The notes: a model not told the origin generated them from the sequence alone. Positions 18,685 through 29,299 are shown, counted from the stretch's first letter. The stretch is DNA of 64,000 nucleotides from CADEDV01 sp964596345 (GCA_964596345.1 CAZQSZ010000002.1:1-64000); one strand, 5' to 3'. Program-made: numbers and translations.

Positions 18685-19404
18685 ATGAAACGGATTCTTC
18701 CTCTACTCCTGGTCGCTTTTTTGCTTAGTTCCTGTCATTTTTTCTCCGGCAGACGAGTACACGGAGATGGTAATGTAGTTGAACAATCCCGTTCCGTAAG
18801 CGGGTTCAGAAGTATTGATGTGGGCGGGGCTGTAAAAGTGTATGTAAAACAGGACTCGGTTTTTTCTGTAAGAGTCAGGATCGACAATAACCTGCAGGAA
18901 TATATTGATGTATACAGGGAGGGAGAGGTATTGCATATTCACCAGCGCAATAATACCAGCCTGGACGCTTCTGAAGACATTAAAGTGTATGTATCGGCTC
19001 CTTCATTTGAAGATTTTGATGCATCAGGGGCTTGTGATATTATCAGTGAAGGAAGGATCAGTTCTGACAAAAGAATAGGCGTAGATGTAAGTGGCGCCAG
19101 CTATGTGGATATGGATATTAAAGCTCCAAAAACAGAAGTGGATGCTTCCGGTGCGGCAACAATTAAACTAAAAGGAGAAACAAAAGACCTTTCTGTAGAC
19201 GGTTCCGGTAGTACCAATATCAGGGCTTTTGACCTGCTGACGGAGAATACGGATGTGCATCTTTCGGGTGCCGGTGATGCACAGGTTTTTGCCATTGTAA
19301 AAATTTTTGCCAATATCAGTGGAGCAGCCAGCGTTCATTACAAAGGGAATGCTTCCGTTAGTTCCGATATCAGCGGGGCAGGTAGCGTAAAGAAGGTTGA
19401 CTAA
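18685..19404 (+). CDS. Head-GIN (DUF2807) domain lipoprotein
   Basis: 239 aa from the ATG at 18685. An in-frame GTG at 18667 would add six residues before the signal and is less likely. The signal peptide ends in a lipobox (LLSSC). The body is a right-handed beta-helix-like DUF2807 domain built of repeating short strands, with recurrent SGA motifs (DASGACDI, DVSGASYV, DASGAATI, DISGAGSV). Such proteins are abundant in Bacteroidota and are described as putative adhesins, though real functions are mostly unknown. A terminator follows. Confidence 0.85.
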   Translation: MKRILPLLLVAFLLSSCHFFSGRRVHGDGNVVEQSRSVSGFRSIDVGGAVKVYVKQDSVFSVRVRIDNNLQEYIDVYREGEVLHIHQRNNTSLDASEDIKVYVSAPSFEDFDASGACDIISEGRISSDKRIGVDVSGASYVDMDIKAPKTEVDASGAATIKLKGETKDLSVDGSGSTNIRAFDLLTENTDVHLSGAGDAQVFAIVKIFANISGAASVHYKGNASVSSDISGAGSVKKVD

Positions 19405-19429
19405 ATAATTTTTACAGCATAATATTATG

Positions 19430-19451
19430 AAGCCCCGCCAGGGGCTTTTTT
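19430..19451 (+). terminator. Rho-independent terminator after head-GIN gene
   Basis: AAGCCCC and GGGGCTT form a 7-bp stem around a GCCA loop, followed by a run of T. It sits 26 bases after the stop. Confidence 0.85.
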
Positions 19452-19520
19452 AGTGTATTTGTTCAGGGTATTGGTTGATTAAAACAAATTCCAGAACTTA
19501 CAGCAACCAAAAAACCTCTT

Positions 19521-20882
19521 ATGAGTTCACGCAGGCAGTTCCTGAAAGAAACTTCGCTGGCCACCGGCGGTTTATTATTAGCATCTTCTTCATTTGGCAA
19601 TTTCTTTATACCGGTAAAACCCAAAGTCATTATTATCGGGGCTGGTTTTGCGGGGCTGGCTGCGGCCAAATATCTCCATGAAAAGAAGATTGATTTCATC
19701 ATCCTGGAAGCGAGGAACCGCATCAGCGGCCGTGTTTTTTCTCATACCATGGATGAAAAAGAAAACCTGGTGATTGAGCTGGGAGCAGAATGGGTGGGCA
19801 ATTCACATCACCGGCTGCATGACCTTTGTGCTGAAATGGGGTTAACCCTGGAGAATAACCAGTTCGATTCGCATTTAATTTACCAGGGGAAATATTATAA
19901 GAATGGAGAATGGGATTATAGCGAAGGATGGAAAAAGAAATTCCAGGCATTGATCGATAATTACCCAAAACTGACAGAGGCCCAGCAAAAAGCTATTGAC
20001 AAAATGGACTGGTGGCGTTACCTGGTCAATAATGGCTGTGAAGGCAGGGACCTGGATCTGCGGGAATTATTAGACAGTACTGATTTCGGGGAAACGATCC
20101 GCAGTGTGTCGGCTTTTGCAGCACTGGCTGAATATGCAGAAAGCAGTGAGAAAAATGAAATGGACCTGAAGATAAAAGGTGGTAACAGCTTGCTGGCAAA
20201 AAGAATTGCAGATAAAATCGGAATGGATAAGATCAAACTGGAACATGCCGTGAACCGGGTGGTACAAAATACAAAAGGTGGCGTGAAAGTATATTGTGAG
20301 AACGGGCAGTCCTTTGCAGCCGATAAGATCATTTGCACCGCACCCACTTTCGCCGTGAAGAAGATCAAATGGGAACCGGGTCTGCCAACCGACCAGGTCA
20401 ATGCGATGAATGAATTACAATATGCAAGGATCAATAAAAATTCTTTGCTCTTCACCGAACGATTCTGGAAAGATGAAAGTTTTGATATGGTTACCGACCA
20501 GTCGCCCCATTATTTTTATCATGCCACCAAGAATCAACAGTCAAAAAAAGGTGTATTGATCTCGTATACGATCGGGGAAAAAGCGGCGGTGGTGGCCAAC
20601 CAAACTGATGAATGGAAAGCCAACATGATCCAGCAGACACTGCAACCTCATTTTGGCGATGTAAAGGCCTTGCTGGAAAAGCAAACCAATTATTACTGGG
20701 GTAATGACCCGTTTTCTCACGGTGCTTATGCATTATATGGAAAAGGACAGTGGTTCCCGGTACGGAAAATTTTAAGCAGGTCGCATATACATACTCATTT
20801 TGCAGGGGAGCACCTGGCTGACTGGCAGGGATTTATGGAGGGAGCAATCAATACGGGGGAAGAGGCGGCAGAAAAAATTTAA
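19521..20882 (+). CDS. FAD-dependent amine oxidase, Tat-exported
   Basis: 453 aa. The N-terminus has a twin-arginine signal (SRRQFLK followed by a hydrophobic stretch). The FAD-binding fold follows: IIGAGFAGLAAA at about residues 38-49, ISGRVFS, and a C-terminal HFAGEHLADWQGFMEGAI motif that contacts the flavin. It belongs to the flavin monoamine oxidase family, which oxidises amines or amino acids to imines with H2O2 release. The substrate cannot be told from sequence. Export would place the reaction in the periplasm. The small gene at 20907 follows 24 bases later. Confidence 0.87.
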   Translation: MSSRRQFLKETSLATGGLLLASSSFGNFFIPVKPKVIIIGAGFAGLAAAKYLHEKKIDFIILEARNRISGRVFSHTMDEKENLVIELGAEWVGNSHHRLHDLCAEMGLTLENNQFDSHLIYQGKYYKNGEWDYSEGWKKKFQALIDNYPKLTEAQQKAIDKMDWWRYLVNNGCEGRDLDLRELLDSTDFGETIRSVSAFAALAEYAESSEKNEMDLKIKGGNSLLAKRIADKIGMDKIKLEHAVNRVVQNTKGGVKVYCENGQSFAADKIICTAPTFAVKKIKWEPGLPTDQVNAMNELQYARINKNSLLFTERFWKDESFDMVTDQSPHYFYHATKNQQSKKGVLISYTIGEKAAVVANQTDEWKANMIQQTLQPHFGDVKALLEKQTNYYWGNDPFSHGAYALYGKGQWFPVRKILSRSHIHTHFAGEHLADWQGFMEGAINTGEEAAEKI

Positions 20883-20906
20883 ATACTTAAGTTATTTTTT
20901 TAGATT

Positions 20907-21242
20907 ATGCTGAAATTTCTTGATAAAGCATTGTGGGGAGATACATTTAATACGAGAATCAAGGTTAAGTTCCTTGACTATGCCACAGAGAATTTGATTG
21001 ATGAAACAGAGATTGAACAATTTAACCTGCCAGTAAGTTTCGATAATCAACTGTCTGTATTTATTGATAATAGAGAATGGGTGATTGTAAAAGCATTCCC
21101 AATTCACGCCGATCAGTATTCATTTGATAAACAGCTGACACTTTGGATTAAAGATCCGGTGGAGGCTATGTTAAAGAGACTAATTGAGCACCCTGCTGAA
21201 ACAAGTTTTCGGATCACAAAAAGTACAAAGGGGCCATTATAG
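20907..21242 (+). CDS. Small uncharacterised cytosolic protein
   Basis: 111 aa, starting MLKFLDKALWGDTF. There is no signal peptide, membrane segment or motif I recognise. It is acidic to neutral and probably mixed alpha/beta. It follows the amine oxidase by 24 bases on the same strand and ends two bases before the convergent pbpC stop. I cannot assign a function. Confidence 0.6.
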   Translation: MLKFLDKALWGDTFNTRIKVKFLDYATENLIDETEIEQFNLPVSFDNQLSVFIDNREWVIVKAFPIHADQYSFDKQLTLWIKDPVEAMLKRLIEHPAETSFRITKSTKGPL

Positions 21243-21244
21243 AT

Positions 21245-23572
21245 CTACAGATTTACATACTTCACCGTGATCTTAATATCCCTGTTTCTTCCCTTATCAT
21301 CTGTACAGGAAATTTTCACCGGGCCTTCATCGGGTATAAAAAATTGTTTTTCGCCGGCATTACAGCTCTTGTAAAATTTATTATTGATATACCAGTAAAC
21401 CTTGCTGACATCATTAGCAGTTTTGCAAACCAGTTGCAATGGTTCTTTATTCTTTTTACTGATCAGGTATTCGGTTCCGTTCACGGGCGAATTGATAATG
21501 GGGGCATTGCCTTTAAAGATCAGCTCACAGTCCGGGTTGTGTGGGGGTATCTTTTCAAACACGATCCGGTTCTCTTCCATCCAGGCCTGCATATCGGGTT
21601 CGGTTACTTTAAACCATTTCTTTTTATACCCGGTCTCGGGTGCACAGCTTTTGCAATACGATATCTTCTCATCCGGGCTGATCATGATCTCCTGCCTGTT
21701 GTCGCAGGTTTGGGTGGAAGAGATCAAAGGGATAAAGTAATCAGTGACCAGGTTAGTGCAATGAGGGGCTGGCAGCAATCCCGTTTCACTGCAAACCTGT
21801 CGTATATCAGCATCCTTGGGCTGGGTAAACCATTCTTCATCGCTATCGTAATCGATGGTATTAAAGATTTTGAAAAGCAATGGTGTTGCGATATTGGCAC
21901 CACTCAGATCGGCCACACCCACGCCGGAAAAATTTCCCACCCACACACCCACGGTATAGTTTTTATTATAACCAATACTCCAGGCGTCCCTGCGGCCATA
22001 GCTCGTTCCTGTTTTCCAGGCGATCTTGGGCATTCTTTCCGTTGCTGTCCAGTTCAGCGGGAAATCCGGGCGGTTCACTTTTGATAATATCTCGTTGACC
22101 ATGTAAGTCGCCGCCGGGCTGGTCACAGTTGTGCGCCGCAGGATGGTATCACTTTGTATAAAGGAAGGTGAGATATAAATGCCATTGTTAGCAAAGGAGG
22201 AAAACAGCCCGGTAAGTTCTTCCAGCGAAGTGCCACAGCCACCCAGTATCATCGATAAACCCAGTTTACGCTGGTCTTTCTGTATTTGTTTGAAATTGCA
22301 GCTGTTTAACTTTTGAATGAGCTTTTCCTGGCCCAGTAGCTTCAGTGATTTGACCGCCGGAATGTTTAGTGAATGTTCGAGTGCATACTCAACGGTAACA
22401 TAGCCATTGAATTTTTCATCATAATTCTCCGGCGCATAACCTTCATAATTCACCGCTACATCTGTGAGTACGGATTTGGGTGTCAGCAGGCCCTCATCAA
22501 AACAAAGGGCATAAAGTAATGGTTTCAGCGTACTGCCCGGTTGCCGGACAGCGGCTGCCCCATTCACCTGGCCCCCATCAATGGTATCGTTGAAATTGGA
22601 AGAGCCGAGATAACTGATGATCTTATGTGTTTTATTATCAATAATAATGACCGCAGCGTTTTTGATATTCTTTAATCGCTGACCACGGATATAGTCCTCA
22701 ACTATTTTTTCTGTTTTTAGTTGAGTGTTCAGTTCAATATTGGTTTTAATAATGGGACCACCTTGTCTTTTGAGTTTGTAAGCGAGATGTGGTATATAGT
22801 GAGGCACTGTCCCCCGGGTGGTTGTTAACGGTTCAGCCAGTGCATCTTCAATTTCCCTGGCTGTAAAAACGTTCTCTTCCGCAAATTTTTGCAACCAGCG
22901 GTTTCTTTCCTCCACGATCCGGTCATTGGTTCTGCCGATCACCAGCGAAGAAGGCCGGTTGGGAATAATGCTGAGTGCCGTAATTTCTGCCAGTGATAAA
23001 TGATCCGGGTTCTTTTTAAAATAAAGAATGGAAGCAGATTTAACACCTTCAATATTGCCGCCATAGGGCACAAGGTTCAGGTATAACTGTAGTATCTCAT
23101 CTTTATCGTATTTCCATTCCAGCTGGAAAGCCCGGAACGTTTCAACCAGCTTGCTTAATAGATTCCGGGGCCGGTGTTCCAGGGCCCTTGCCACCTGCAT
23201 GGTGATGGTACTGGCACCGGATGTGGTCTTCATCCGGAAAATATTCTTGAACAAAGCCCTGCCCACGGCAAGGGGATTAACACCGGGGTGAGAATAGAAA
23301 TACTTGTCTTCTTTGGCAATGATCGTTTTTCGCAGTAAGGGAGATATTTCTTCCAGTTCTGTTTTCATCCGCCATTTCTGGTCGCTGGTCAGGTAAGCAT
23401 TCACCACTTCCCCTTTGTTGTCGGTGATAATTGTGGAGTATTCAACCTTATCAGGCAAAGGGAATATCCAATTGAGTAAAAAGAACAGCAGGAAAAGACT
23501 GGCGATGAAAATCCCCAGGCGTTTAAAAAACTTCCATACTCCCTTTTTGGTTATGCGGAATCTTAATTTCAC
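21245..23572 (-). CDS. pbpC: Penicillin-binding protein 1C
   Basis: 775-aa bifunctional peptidoglycan synthase. One N-terminal membrane segment lies at about residues 18-36. A GT51 glycosyltransferase domain has the catalytic Glu88 in IIAKEDKYFYSHPG. The transpeptidase domain has the SxxK motif Ser347-Thr-Leu-Lys350, the SxN motif Ser401-Leu-Asn403 and KTG at 520-522. The C-terminal region is the BiPBP_C domain specific to PBP1C. It is divergent from the alpha-2-macroglobulin gene, the same partnership known from the pbpC-yfhM pair in Proteobacteria. Confidence 0.95.
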   Translation of the reverse strand: MKLRFRITKKGVWKFFKRLGIFIASLFLLFFLLNWIFPLPDKVEYSTIITDNKGEVVNAYLTSDQKWRMKTELEEISPLLRKTIIAKEDKYFYSHPGVNPLAVGRALFKNIFRMKTTSGASTITMQVARALEHRPRNLLSKLVETFRAFQLEWKYDKDEILQLYLNLVPYGGNIEGVKSASILYFKKNPDHLSLAEITALSIIPNRPSSLVIGRTNDRIVEERNRWLQKFAEENVFTAREIEDALAEPLTTTRGTVPHYIPHLAYKLKRQGGPIIKTNIELNTQLKTEKIVEDYIRGQRLKNIKNAAVIIIDNKTHKIISYLGSSNFNDTIDGGQVNGAAAVRQPGSTLKPLLYALCFDEGLLTPKSVLTDVAVNYEGYAPENYDEKFNGYVTVEYALEHSLNIPAVKSLKLLGQEKLIQKLNSCNFKQIQKDQRKLGLSMILGGCGTSLEELTGLFSSFANNGIYISPSFIQSDTILRRTTVTSPAATYMVNEILSKVNRPDFPLNWTATERMPKIAWKTGTSYGRRDAWSIGYNKNYTVGVWVGNFSGVGVADLSGANIATPLLFKIFNTIDYDSDEEWFTQPKDADIRQVCSETGLLPAPHCTNLVTDYFIPLISSTQTCDNRQEIMISPDEKISYCKSCAPETGYKKKWFKVTEPDMQAWMEENRIVFEKIPPHNPDCELIFKGNAPIINSPVNGTEYLISKKNKEPLQLVCKTANDVSKVYWYINNKFYKSCNAGEKQFFIPDEGPVKISCTDDKGRNRDIKITVKYVNL

Positions 23573-23872
23573 TTCTTAATCAGTTACGGACCAGTATGAC
23601 TTCTTTACCTGCTTTCATGCACTTAACAAACATTTATCTTCTTTTATTTGCAAAACAACTTTACTGCTCACTATCTTTCGTTTCAAATTCCCATCAACCT
23701 GTATGGACATTTCAGACCTGTCCCGGCCCACGAAAGATATTCCTCCTTAGTTGTATTGCCCACACTAAATTCAGTTTTCTTTTTGTGTAAAAAGAAAACA
23801 GGACCAAATTTTTTGGTTCATCAAATTTCTTTAACTTCTCGTTTCATAATCAGACCATTTAACCAAACCTGT
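23573..23872. promoter_or_regulatory. Divergent control region of pbpC and the alpha-2-macroglobulin gene
   Basis: This 300-base spacer contains two symmetrical sites. An 11-bp perfect inverted repeat at 23774-23799 has arms GTTTTCTTTTT and AAAAAGAAAAC around GTGT. A smaller repeat, ACCAAA-TTT-TTTGGT, is at 23803-23817. I do not see a convincing TTTG/TAnnTTTG promoter for either gene. The symmetrical sites could bind a regulator or form a hairpin in the plus-strand leader. Confidence 0.45.
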
Positions 23873-26800
23873 ATGCGCATTAAACTCCTCCTTGCAACTA
23901 CGCTTGTGGTTGCTGTTTTTTTATCCGCCTGTAACAAAAATGCTGTCAGCCTTTCTTTTACCAATGCAAAGGGTGAAGTACCCCAGCTCGGCAATCTTAC
24001 GTTCAGGTTCAGCCAGTCACTGGTGAAAGATTCCATGCTCAATGCATGGGATTCCACTGACTATATTTCTTTTGAACCTGCTATACCCGGTAAGTTCCGC
24101 TGGGAAAGCCCGGATCAGCTGGTGTTTTCTCCTTCACAGCCATTGAACCCGGCCACTACGTATAAAGCGACTGTTGGGAAAGCAGTATTAAAATTCAGTA
24201 AATACAATACGGTATCAGGCGGGGATGATATCAGTTTTCATACACCAGACCTTACCCTGGATAACTCACAAATCACCTGGATTGGAGAGACCAGCACTTC
24301 GGCAGTCCCGCAGGTTGACCTTTTCTTCAATTACCGAATCAACCCGGAGGAGCTGAAAGGTAAACTGACCATTGAAGTGGAAGGAAAGAAAGTTGATTTT
24401 ACTTCAATAACGCAGTCACCGGATACTAAAATATCACTTCGTCTCAGTGGTTTGAAGCAGGAAGACAAGGACCTTGATGCGAAGATCAGTATTGACAAGG
24501 GACTGAAGCCTGAATCGGGGAGGAATGCTACGGCAGAGGCAATTAAGACTTCTTTATCTATTCCTTCGCCGTATGTACTCACCATCCAGAATGTGGAAGC
24601 TGAGCATGACGGTACGGAAGGCGTTGTCCGTGTGTCCACCAGCCAGCAACTGGGCAATGAAAGCCTGAAAACATTTGTAAAATTTGACCCGGAGCTGGCC
24701 TATACCGTGGAGCTGACAGAGAATGGCTTCCTCCTTCGCAGTGATAAATTTGACGTGGAGAAAAGTTATGCATTGAATATTGCTAAAAACCTCCGAGGCA
24801 AAATTGGAGGCGTTTTAAAAGAAGATTATACAGGCAGTGTCGCTTTCGGGCAGTTGGAGGCGAATATCAATTTTACCAACAGCAAGGCTGTTTACCTGTC
24901 GAAAAAGGGAAGCAAGAATATCGAAGTAAAGCTGACCAACGTACCGAAAGTGAAACTGATCATCTCCAAAATTTATGAGAATAACCTGCTGATGGCACAA
25001 CGGTACGGTTATTACCCGCAGGAATCAAGATCAGCCAGCTATGCCAGTTATGATGGAGAGTATGAAGGTGATTACTATGATGATTACGGCGGAAACGCTA
25101 TGCTGGGAGATGTGATCTATGAAAAAGAAATTGATACCAGGTCATTACCCAAAAGCGGGGCAGGCCGGTTACTGAATTTCTCACAATTTGAAGATCGTTT
25201 GCCCGATTTCAAAGGGGTTTATCATATCGTTATTCGTTCTACTGAAGATTATTGGGTAAAAGACAGCCGGTATATCTCTTTATCCGACCTGGGCCTGATC
25301 GCCAAAGAAGGCCAGGATAAAATTTATGTATTCACCAATTCATTAAAAACAGCTGACCCGGTTAACGGGGTAAACGTATCCGTTTATTCTAATAATAACC
25401 AGCTGATCGGCACCGGTGCCACGAACGGAGATGGGGTGGCGGAGATTGCTTACAGTAAAAAAGAGTTCAGTGGATTTAAACCCGCCATGATCATAGCAAA
25501 GACGGCGGATGATTTCAACTACCTGCCGTTTAGTAATACCAGGGTAAATACCTCAAGATTCGAAGTGGGAGGTAAACGAAATAATCCCAGCGGACTGGAT
25601 GCATTTGTGTATGCAGAAAGAGATATTTATCGTCCGGGTGAGAAAGTGAATTTTGCTGTTGTTATCCGTGACCGTGACTGGAAAACGCCGGGAGATATCC
25701 CTTTAAAAATGAAATTCCTGATGCCGAATGGCAAGGAGTTGAAATCATTCCGGAAAAGCCTTAATGAAGAAGGCTCCGTAGAAGGTAGTATTGATATCGC
25801 CACCTCAGCCATTACCGGCAGCTATACATTAGAAGTGTATACTTCCAATGATGTATTGCTGGCAGCTAAGAATTTTTCGATTGAAGAATTTGTACCGGAT
25901 CGTATCCGGGTCAGTACAAAACTGGATAAAAACTTTCTTCGTCCCGGTGAATCAGCTAACCTGTCTGTAAATGCAGTCAATTTCTTTGGCCCGCCTGCGG
26001 CTAACCGGAACTATGAAACGGAAATACAGGTGAAGCAAAAATATTTTTCGCCGGAGAAGTTTGCAGATTATGATTTCAGCCTGGCCAACCAGAACAGTTT
26101 CTTTGATAAAGTCGTGAAAGAAGGAAAAACGGATGAACAGGGTAATGCCACTGAAGTGTATGAAGTGCCTGCCACCTATGCTAATACCGGGGTGCTGCAA
26201 ACCAATTTTTATACGACTGTATTTGACGAAACAGGAAGACCGGTTAGCCGGGCAGCTTCTGTTGATGTATTTACACAGGATGTCCTGTTTGGGGTGAAGC
26301 GGGACTGGTTCTATTATTACCCGCTGAACCAGGCGGTGAAATTTCAGCTTGCTGCGGTTAATAAAGACGGTAATGCAGCCAGTGGAACGGCAAGGATCGA
26401 AGTGATCAAACATGAATACAGGACGGTGCTCACCAAAAGCGGCAGTTATTTCCGCTATGAATCACAGAAAGAAGATAAGCTGATGATCGAAAGCCAGCAG
26501 GCAATTGGTGCTAATACTATTTATTCATATGTGCCAAGATCACCCGGTGATTACGAGATCAGGATCTATCGCCCGGGTGCGAACAGTTATGTCAGCAAAA
26601 GTTTTTACAGTTATGGCAGCTGGGGAGGGGATAACAGTTCTTTTGAGGTAAATAATGAAGGCAATATTGAGATTGAGCTGGATAAGAAATCATATTTTAC
26701 CGGGGAGAGTGTAAAAGCATTGTTCAAAACACCTTTCAGTGGGAAGATGCTGGTAACGGTGGAAACGGATCATATCGTATCCTACCAGTATGTGGAAGTA

Positions 26801-29281
26801 AGCAACCGGACTGCCAGTCTTGACCTGAAATTGTCCGGTGATCATGTTCCAAATGCGTATATCACCGCTACGCTGATCAAACCGCACGAGGTTTCGGATA
26901 TCCCTTTAACCGTGGCGCATGGGTTCCAGAGTGTGAAAGTGGAGGAGAAGAGCAGGAAAATTCCCGTTGAAATTGTGGCTTCAAAATCGGTCCGTTCCCG
27001 CACCCACCAGAAAGTAAAAGTGAAAGCTGTGCCCGGCAGTTATGTCACTTTAGCTGCGGTTGATAATGGCGTATTGCAGGTCAGTGATTTTAAAACACCC
27101 GACCCCTATAATTATTTCTACCAGAAAAAAGCCCTGCAGGTAATGGCTTATGATCTTTACCCGTTATTATTTGCAGAAGTAAGGGCTAAGCTGAGCAGCA
27201 CCGGCGGTGATGGTGAACTGAGTATGGAAAAAAGAGTGAACCCGATGCCGGCGAAACGGGTGAAAGTGGTTAGTTACTGGAGCGGCATTAAAAAAGCAAA
27301 TGGAAGTGGGGAAGCAGAATTTGAATTTGATATTCCCCAGTTCAGCGGTGAGTTGCGTTTAATGGCGGTTTCTTTTAAAGGCCAGAGTTTTGGAGGAGGA
27401 GAGAATACCATGACGGTGGCCGACCCCATTGTGATCAGTACTGCTTTACCAAGATTCTTAAGCCCGGGTGATACGGTCAATGTTCCTGTCACATTAAGTA
27501 ATACAACAGATAAATCAGCCAGTGTCACCGCAACGATCAATACGGATGGTGCTGTAAAAGTGGTAGGAGGCAGTAGTCAGTCTGTTGCACTGAATGCAAA
27601 AAGTGAAGGCAGGGCGGTATTTAGCGTGGTGGCAAATCCATCCATCGGTTTGGCAAAAGTGACCGTTACTGTGAATGGATTAGGCGAGAAATTTACGGAT
27701 GCTACAGATATCTCCGTTCGTCCGCCGTCGACGTTGCAGAAAGTAACCGGCAGCGGTTCAATAGCGGGTGGAGGGTCTCAAAAAATAAATATCGGGTTAA
27801 GTGATTTTATGCCCGGAAGCAGCGACTACAGTTTAGTGGTAAGCCGCTCACCGGCACTGGAACTGGGCGATCATTTACGCTACCTGGTACAATATCCTTA
27901 CGGATGTACGGAGCAAACCGTTTCTGCCGCTTTCCCGCAATTGTATTATGGCGATATGGCTGATCTCATGCAGTTGAATAAACAAAATAAAGTCAACGCC
28001 AATACAAACATTATAGAAGCAATCCGTAAGATCAAAATGAGGCAGTTGTATAATGGTGCTGTTACTTTATGGGATGGGGAAGGCCGGGAAGACTGGTGGG
28101 CTACTATCTATTCGGCTCATTTTTTATTGGAAGCAAGAAAGGCTGGCTTTGATGTGGACGATGGTTTGGTCGAAACCATGCTGACCTATATCAACAACCG
28201 GTTGAAGAATAAAGAGACGATCACTTATTATTATAACAGGGACCAGAATAAAAAAATAGCGCCCAAAGAAGTGGCCTACGGATTATATGTGCTGGCCTTA
28301 GCTAACCGCAGCAATGTGCCTTCTATGAATTATTATAAAGCTAACCCGGCATTACTGGCACTGGATAGCCGTTATCTTTTATCTGCTGCGTATGCCACAG
28401 CAGGCGATAAGAAATCATTCACTGCAATGTTACCATCGTCTTTTGCGGGTGAAGAATCGGTGCCGCAAACAGGAGGCAGTTATTATTCTGATGTGAGAGA
28501 TGAATCGATTGCATTGAATGCGTTGATCGATGCTGACCCGGGAAACAAACAAATACCGGTAATGGCACAGCATGTCAGTAATAAACTAAAAACAAGGCAG
28601 TGGTTAAGTACACAGGAAAGGGCTTTTGCATTCCTGGCCCTTGGTAAATTAGCGAGAAGTGCTAACAATTCGGATGCAACGGCTGAGATCAAAGTGAATG
28701 GAAAAACCATTGCTAAAGTGGATGGCGGCCAATGGAGAGGGGATATGAAAGCCCTGGGAGGAACAAACGTGGAGATCAGTACAAAAGGAACGGGCCGTTT
28801 GTATTTCTTCTGGCAAGCAGAAGGTATCAGTGCCAGCGGTGCCTATAAAGAAGAGGACAGTTACCTGAAAGTAAGAAAACGTTTCTATGATCGTTTTGGT
28901 AACCCTATAACCGGCAATTCGTTTAAGCAAAATGAATTGATCGTTATTGGTATTACACTCGAAAGATCTTTTTCAACAGCTATTGAAAATGTAGTGATCA
29001 CCGACTTGTTGCCTGCCGGGTTTGAAATTGAGAATCCACGGACAAAGGAGATACCGGGTATGGACTGGATCAAAGATGGGGCAACACCTACGGCGCTGGA
29101 TGTGCGGGACGACCGTATCCATTTCTTTGTAGATGCTTATAATAATAAACAAACCTATTATTATGCGGTTCGTGCAGTATCACCCGGCCAGTATAAAATG
29201 GGACCAGTAAGTGCAGATGCGATGTACAATGGTGAATACCATTCTTATAATGGAGCCGGGGTGATAAGGGTGACACAATAG
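23873..29281 (+). CDS. Bacterial alpha-2-macroglobulin lipoprotein (YfhM-like)
   Basis: 1802 aa from the ATG at 23873, where a lipoprotein signal begins (MRIKLLLATTLVVAVFLSAC). The open frame extends 75 codons further upstream without a signal-like start. MG (macroglobulin) beta domains fill the N-terminal two thirds, including MG2-like YAERDIYRPGEKVNFAVV and a bait-region segment. The thioester motif YGCTEQT has Cys1345 and Gln1348 intact, so covalent trapping of proteases is possible. The C-terminal complement-like helical domain and receptor-like domain follow. Such lipoproteins are thought to guard the periplasm against proteases, working with PBP1C, which is encoded divergently here. Confidence 0.93.
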   Translation: MRIKLLLATTLVVAVFLSACNKNAVSLSFTNAKGEVPQLGNLTFRFSQSLVKDSMLNAWDSTDYISFEPAIPGKFRWESPDQLVFSPSQPLNPATTYKATVGKAVLKFSKYNTVSGGDDISFHTPDLTLDNSQITWIGETSTSAVPQVDLFFNYRINPEELKGKLTIEVEGKKVDFTSITQSPDTKISLRLSGLKQEDKDLDAKISIDKGLKPESGRNATAEAIKTSLSIPSPYVLTIQNVEAEHDGTEGVVRVSTSQQLGNESLKTFVKFDPELAYTVELTENGFLLRSDKFDVEKSYALNIAKNLRGKIGGVLKEDYTGSVAFGQLEANINFTNSKAVYLSKKGSKNIEVKLTNVPKVKLIISKIYENNLLMAQRYGYYPQESRSASYASYDGEYEGDYYDDYGGNAMLGDVIYEKEIDTRSLPKSGAGRLLNFSQFEDRLPDFKGVYHIVIRSTEDYWVKDSRYISLSDLGLIAKEGQDKIYVFTNSLKTADPVNGVNVSVYSNNNQLIGTGATNGDGVAEIAYSKKEFSGFKPAMIIAKTADDFNYLPFSNTRVNTSRFEVGGKRNNPSGLDAFVYAERDIYRPGEKVNFAVVIRDRDWKTPGDIPLKMKFLMPNGKELKSFRKSLNEEGSVEGSIDIATSAITGSYTLEVYTSNDVLLAAKNFSIEEFVPDRIRVSTKLDKNFLRPGESANLSVNAVNFFGPPAANRNYETEIQVKQKYFSPEKFADYDFSLANQNSFFDKVVKEGKTDEQGNATEVYEVPATYANTGVLQTNFYTTVFDETGRPVSRAASVDVFTQDVLFGVKRDWFYYYPLNQAVKFQLAAVNKDGNAASGTARIEVIKHEYRTVLTKSGSYFRYESQKEDKLMIESQQAIGANTIYSYVPRSPGDYEIRIYRPGANSYVSKSFYSYGSWGGDNSSFEVNNEGNIEIELDKKSYFTGESVKALFKTPFSGKMLVTVETDHIVSYQYVEVSNRTASLDLKLSGDHVPNAYITATLIKPHEVSDIPLTVAHGFQSVKVEEKSRKIPVEIVASKSVRSRTHQKVKVKAVPGSYVTLAAVDNGVLQVSDFKTPDPYNYFYQKKALQVMAYDLYPLLFAEVRAKLSSTGGDGELSMEKRVNPMPAKRVKVVSYWSGIKKANGSGEAEFEFDIPQFSGELRLMAVSFKGQSFGGGENTMTVADPIVISTALPRFLSPGDTVNVPVTLSNTTDKSASVTATINTDGAVKVVGGSSQSVALNAKSEGRAVFSVVANPSIGLAKVTVTVNGLGEKFTDATDISVRPPSTLQKVTGSGSIAGGGSQKINIGLSDFMPGSSDYSLVVSRSPALELGDHLRYLVQYPYGCTEQTVSAAFPQLYYGDMADLMQLNKQNKVNANTNIIEAIRKIKMRQLYNGAVTLWDGEGREDWWATIYSAHFLLEARKAGFDVDDGLVETMLTYINNRLKNKETITYYYNRDQNKKIAPKEVAYGLYVLALANRSNVPSMNYYKANPALLALDSRYLLSAAYATAGDKKSFTAMLPSSFAGEESVPQTGGSYYSDVRDESIALNALIDADPGNKQIPVMAQHVSNKLKTRQWLSTQERAFAFLALGKLARSANNSDATAEIKVNGKTIAKVDGGQWRGDMKALGGTNVEISTKGTGRLYFFWQAEGISASGAYKEEDSYLKVRKRFYDRFGNPITGNSFKQNELIVIGITLERSFSTAIENVVITDLLPAGFEIENPRTKEIPGMDWIKDGATPTALDVRDDRIHFFVDAYNNKQTYYYAVRAVSPGQYKMGPVSADAMYNGEYHSYNGAGVIRVTQ

Positions 29282-29299
29282 GAATTTATTTTTTAGAGG

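Noticed and set aside
23648..23872. N-terminal 75-codon extension of the alpha-2-macroglobulin
   Set aside because: The extension has no signal peptide and covers the palindromic control region. A standard lipoprotein signal begins at 23873.
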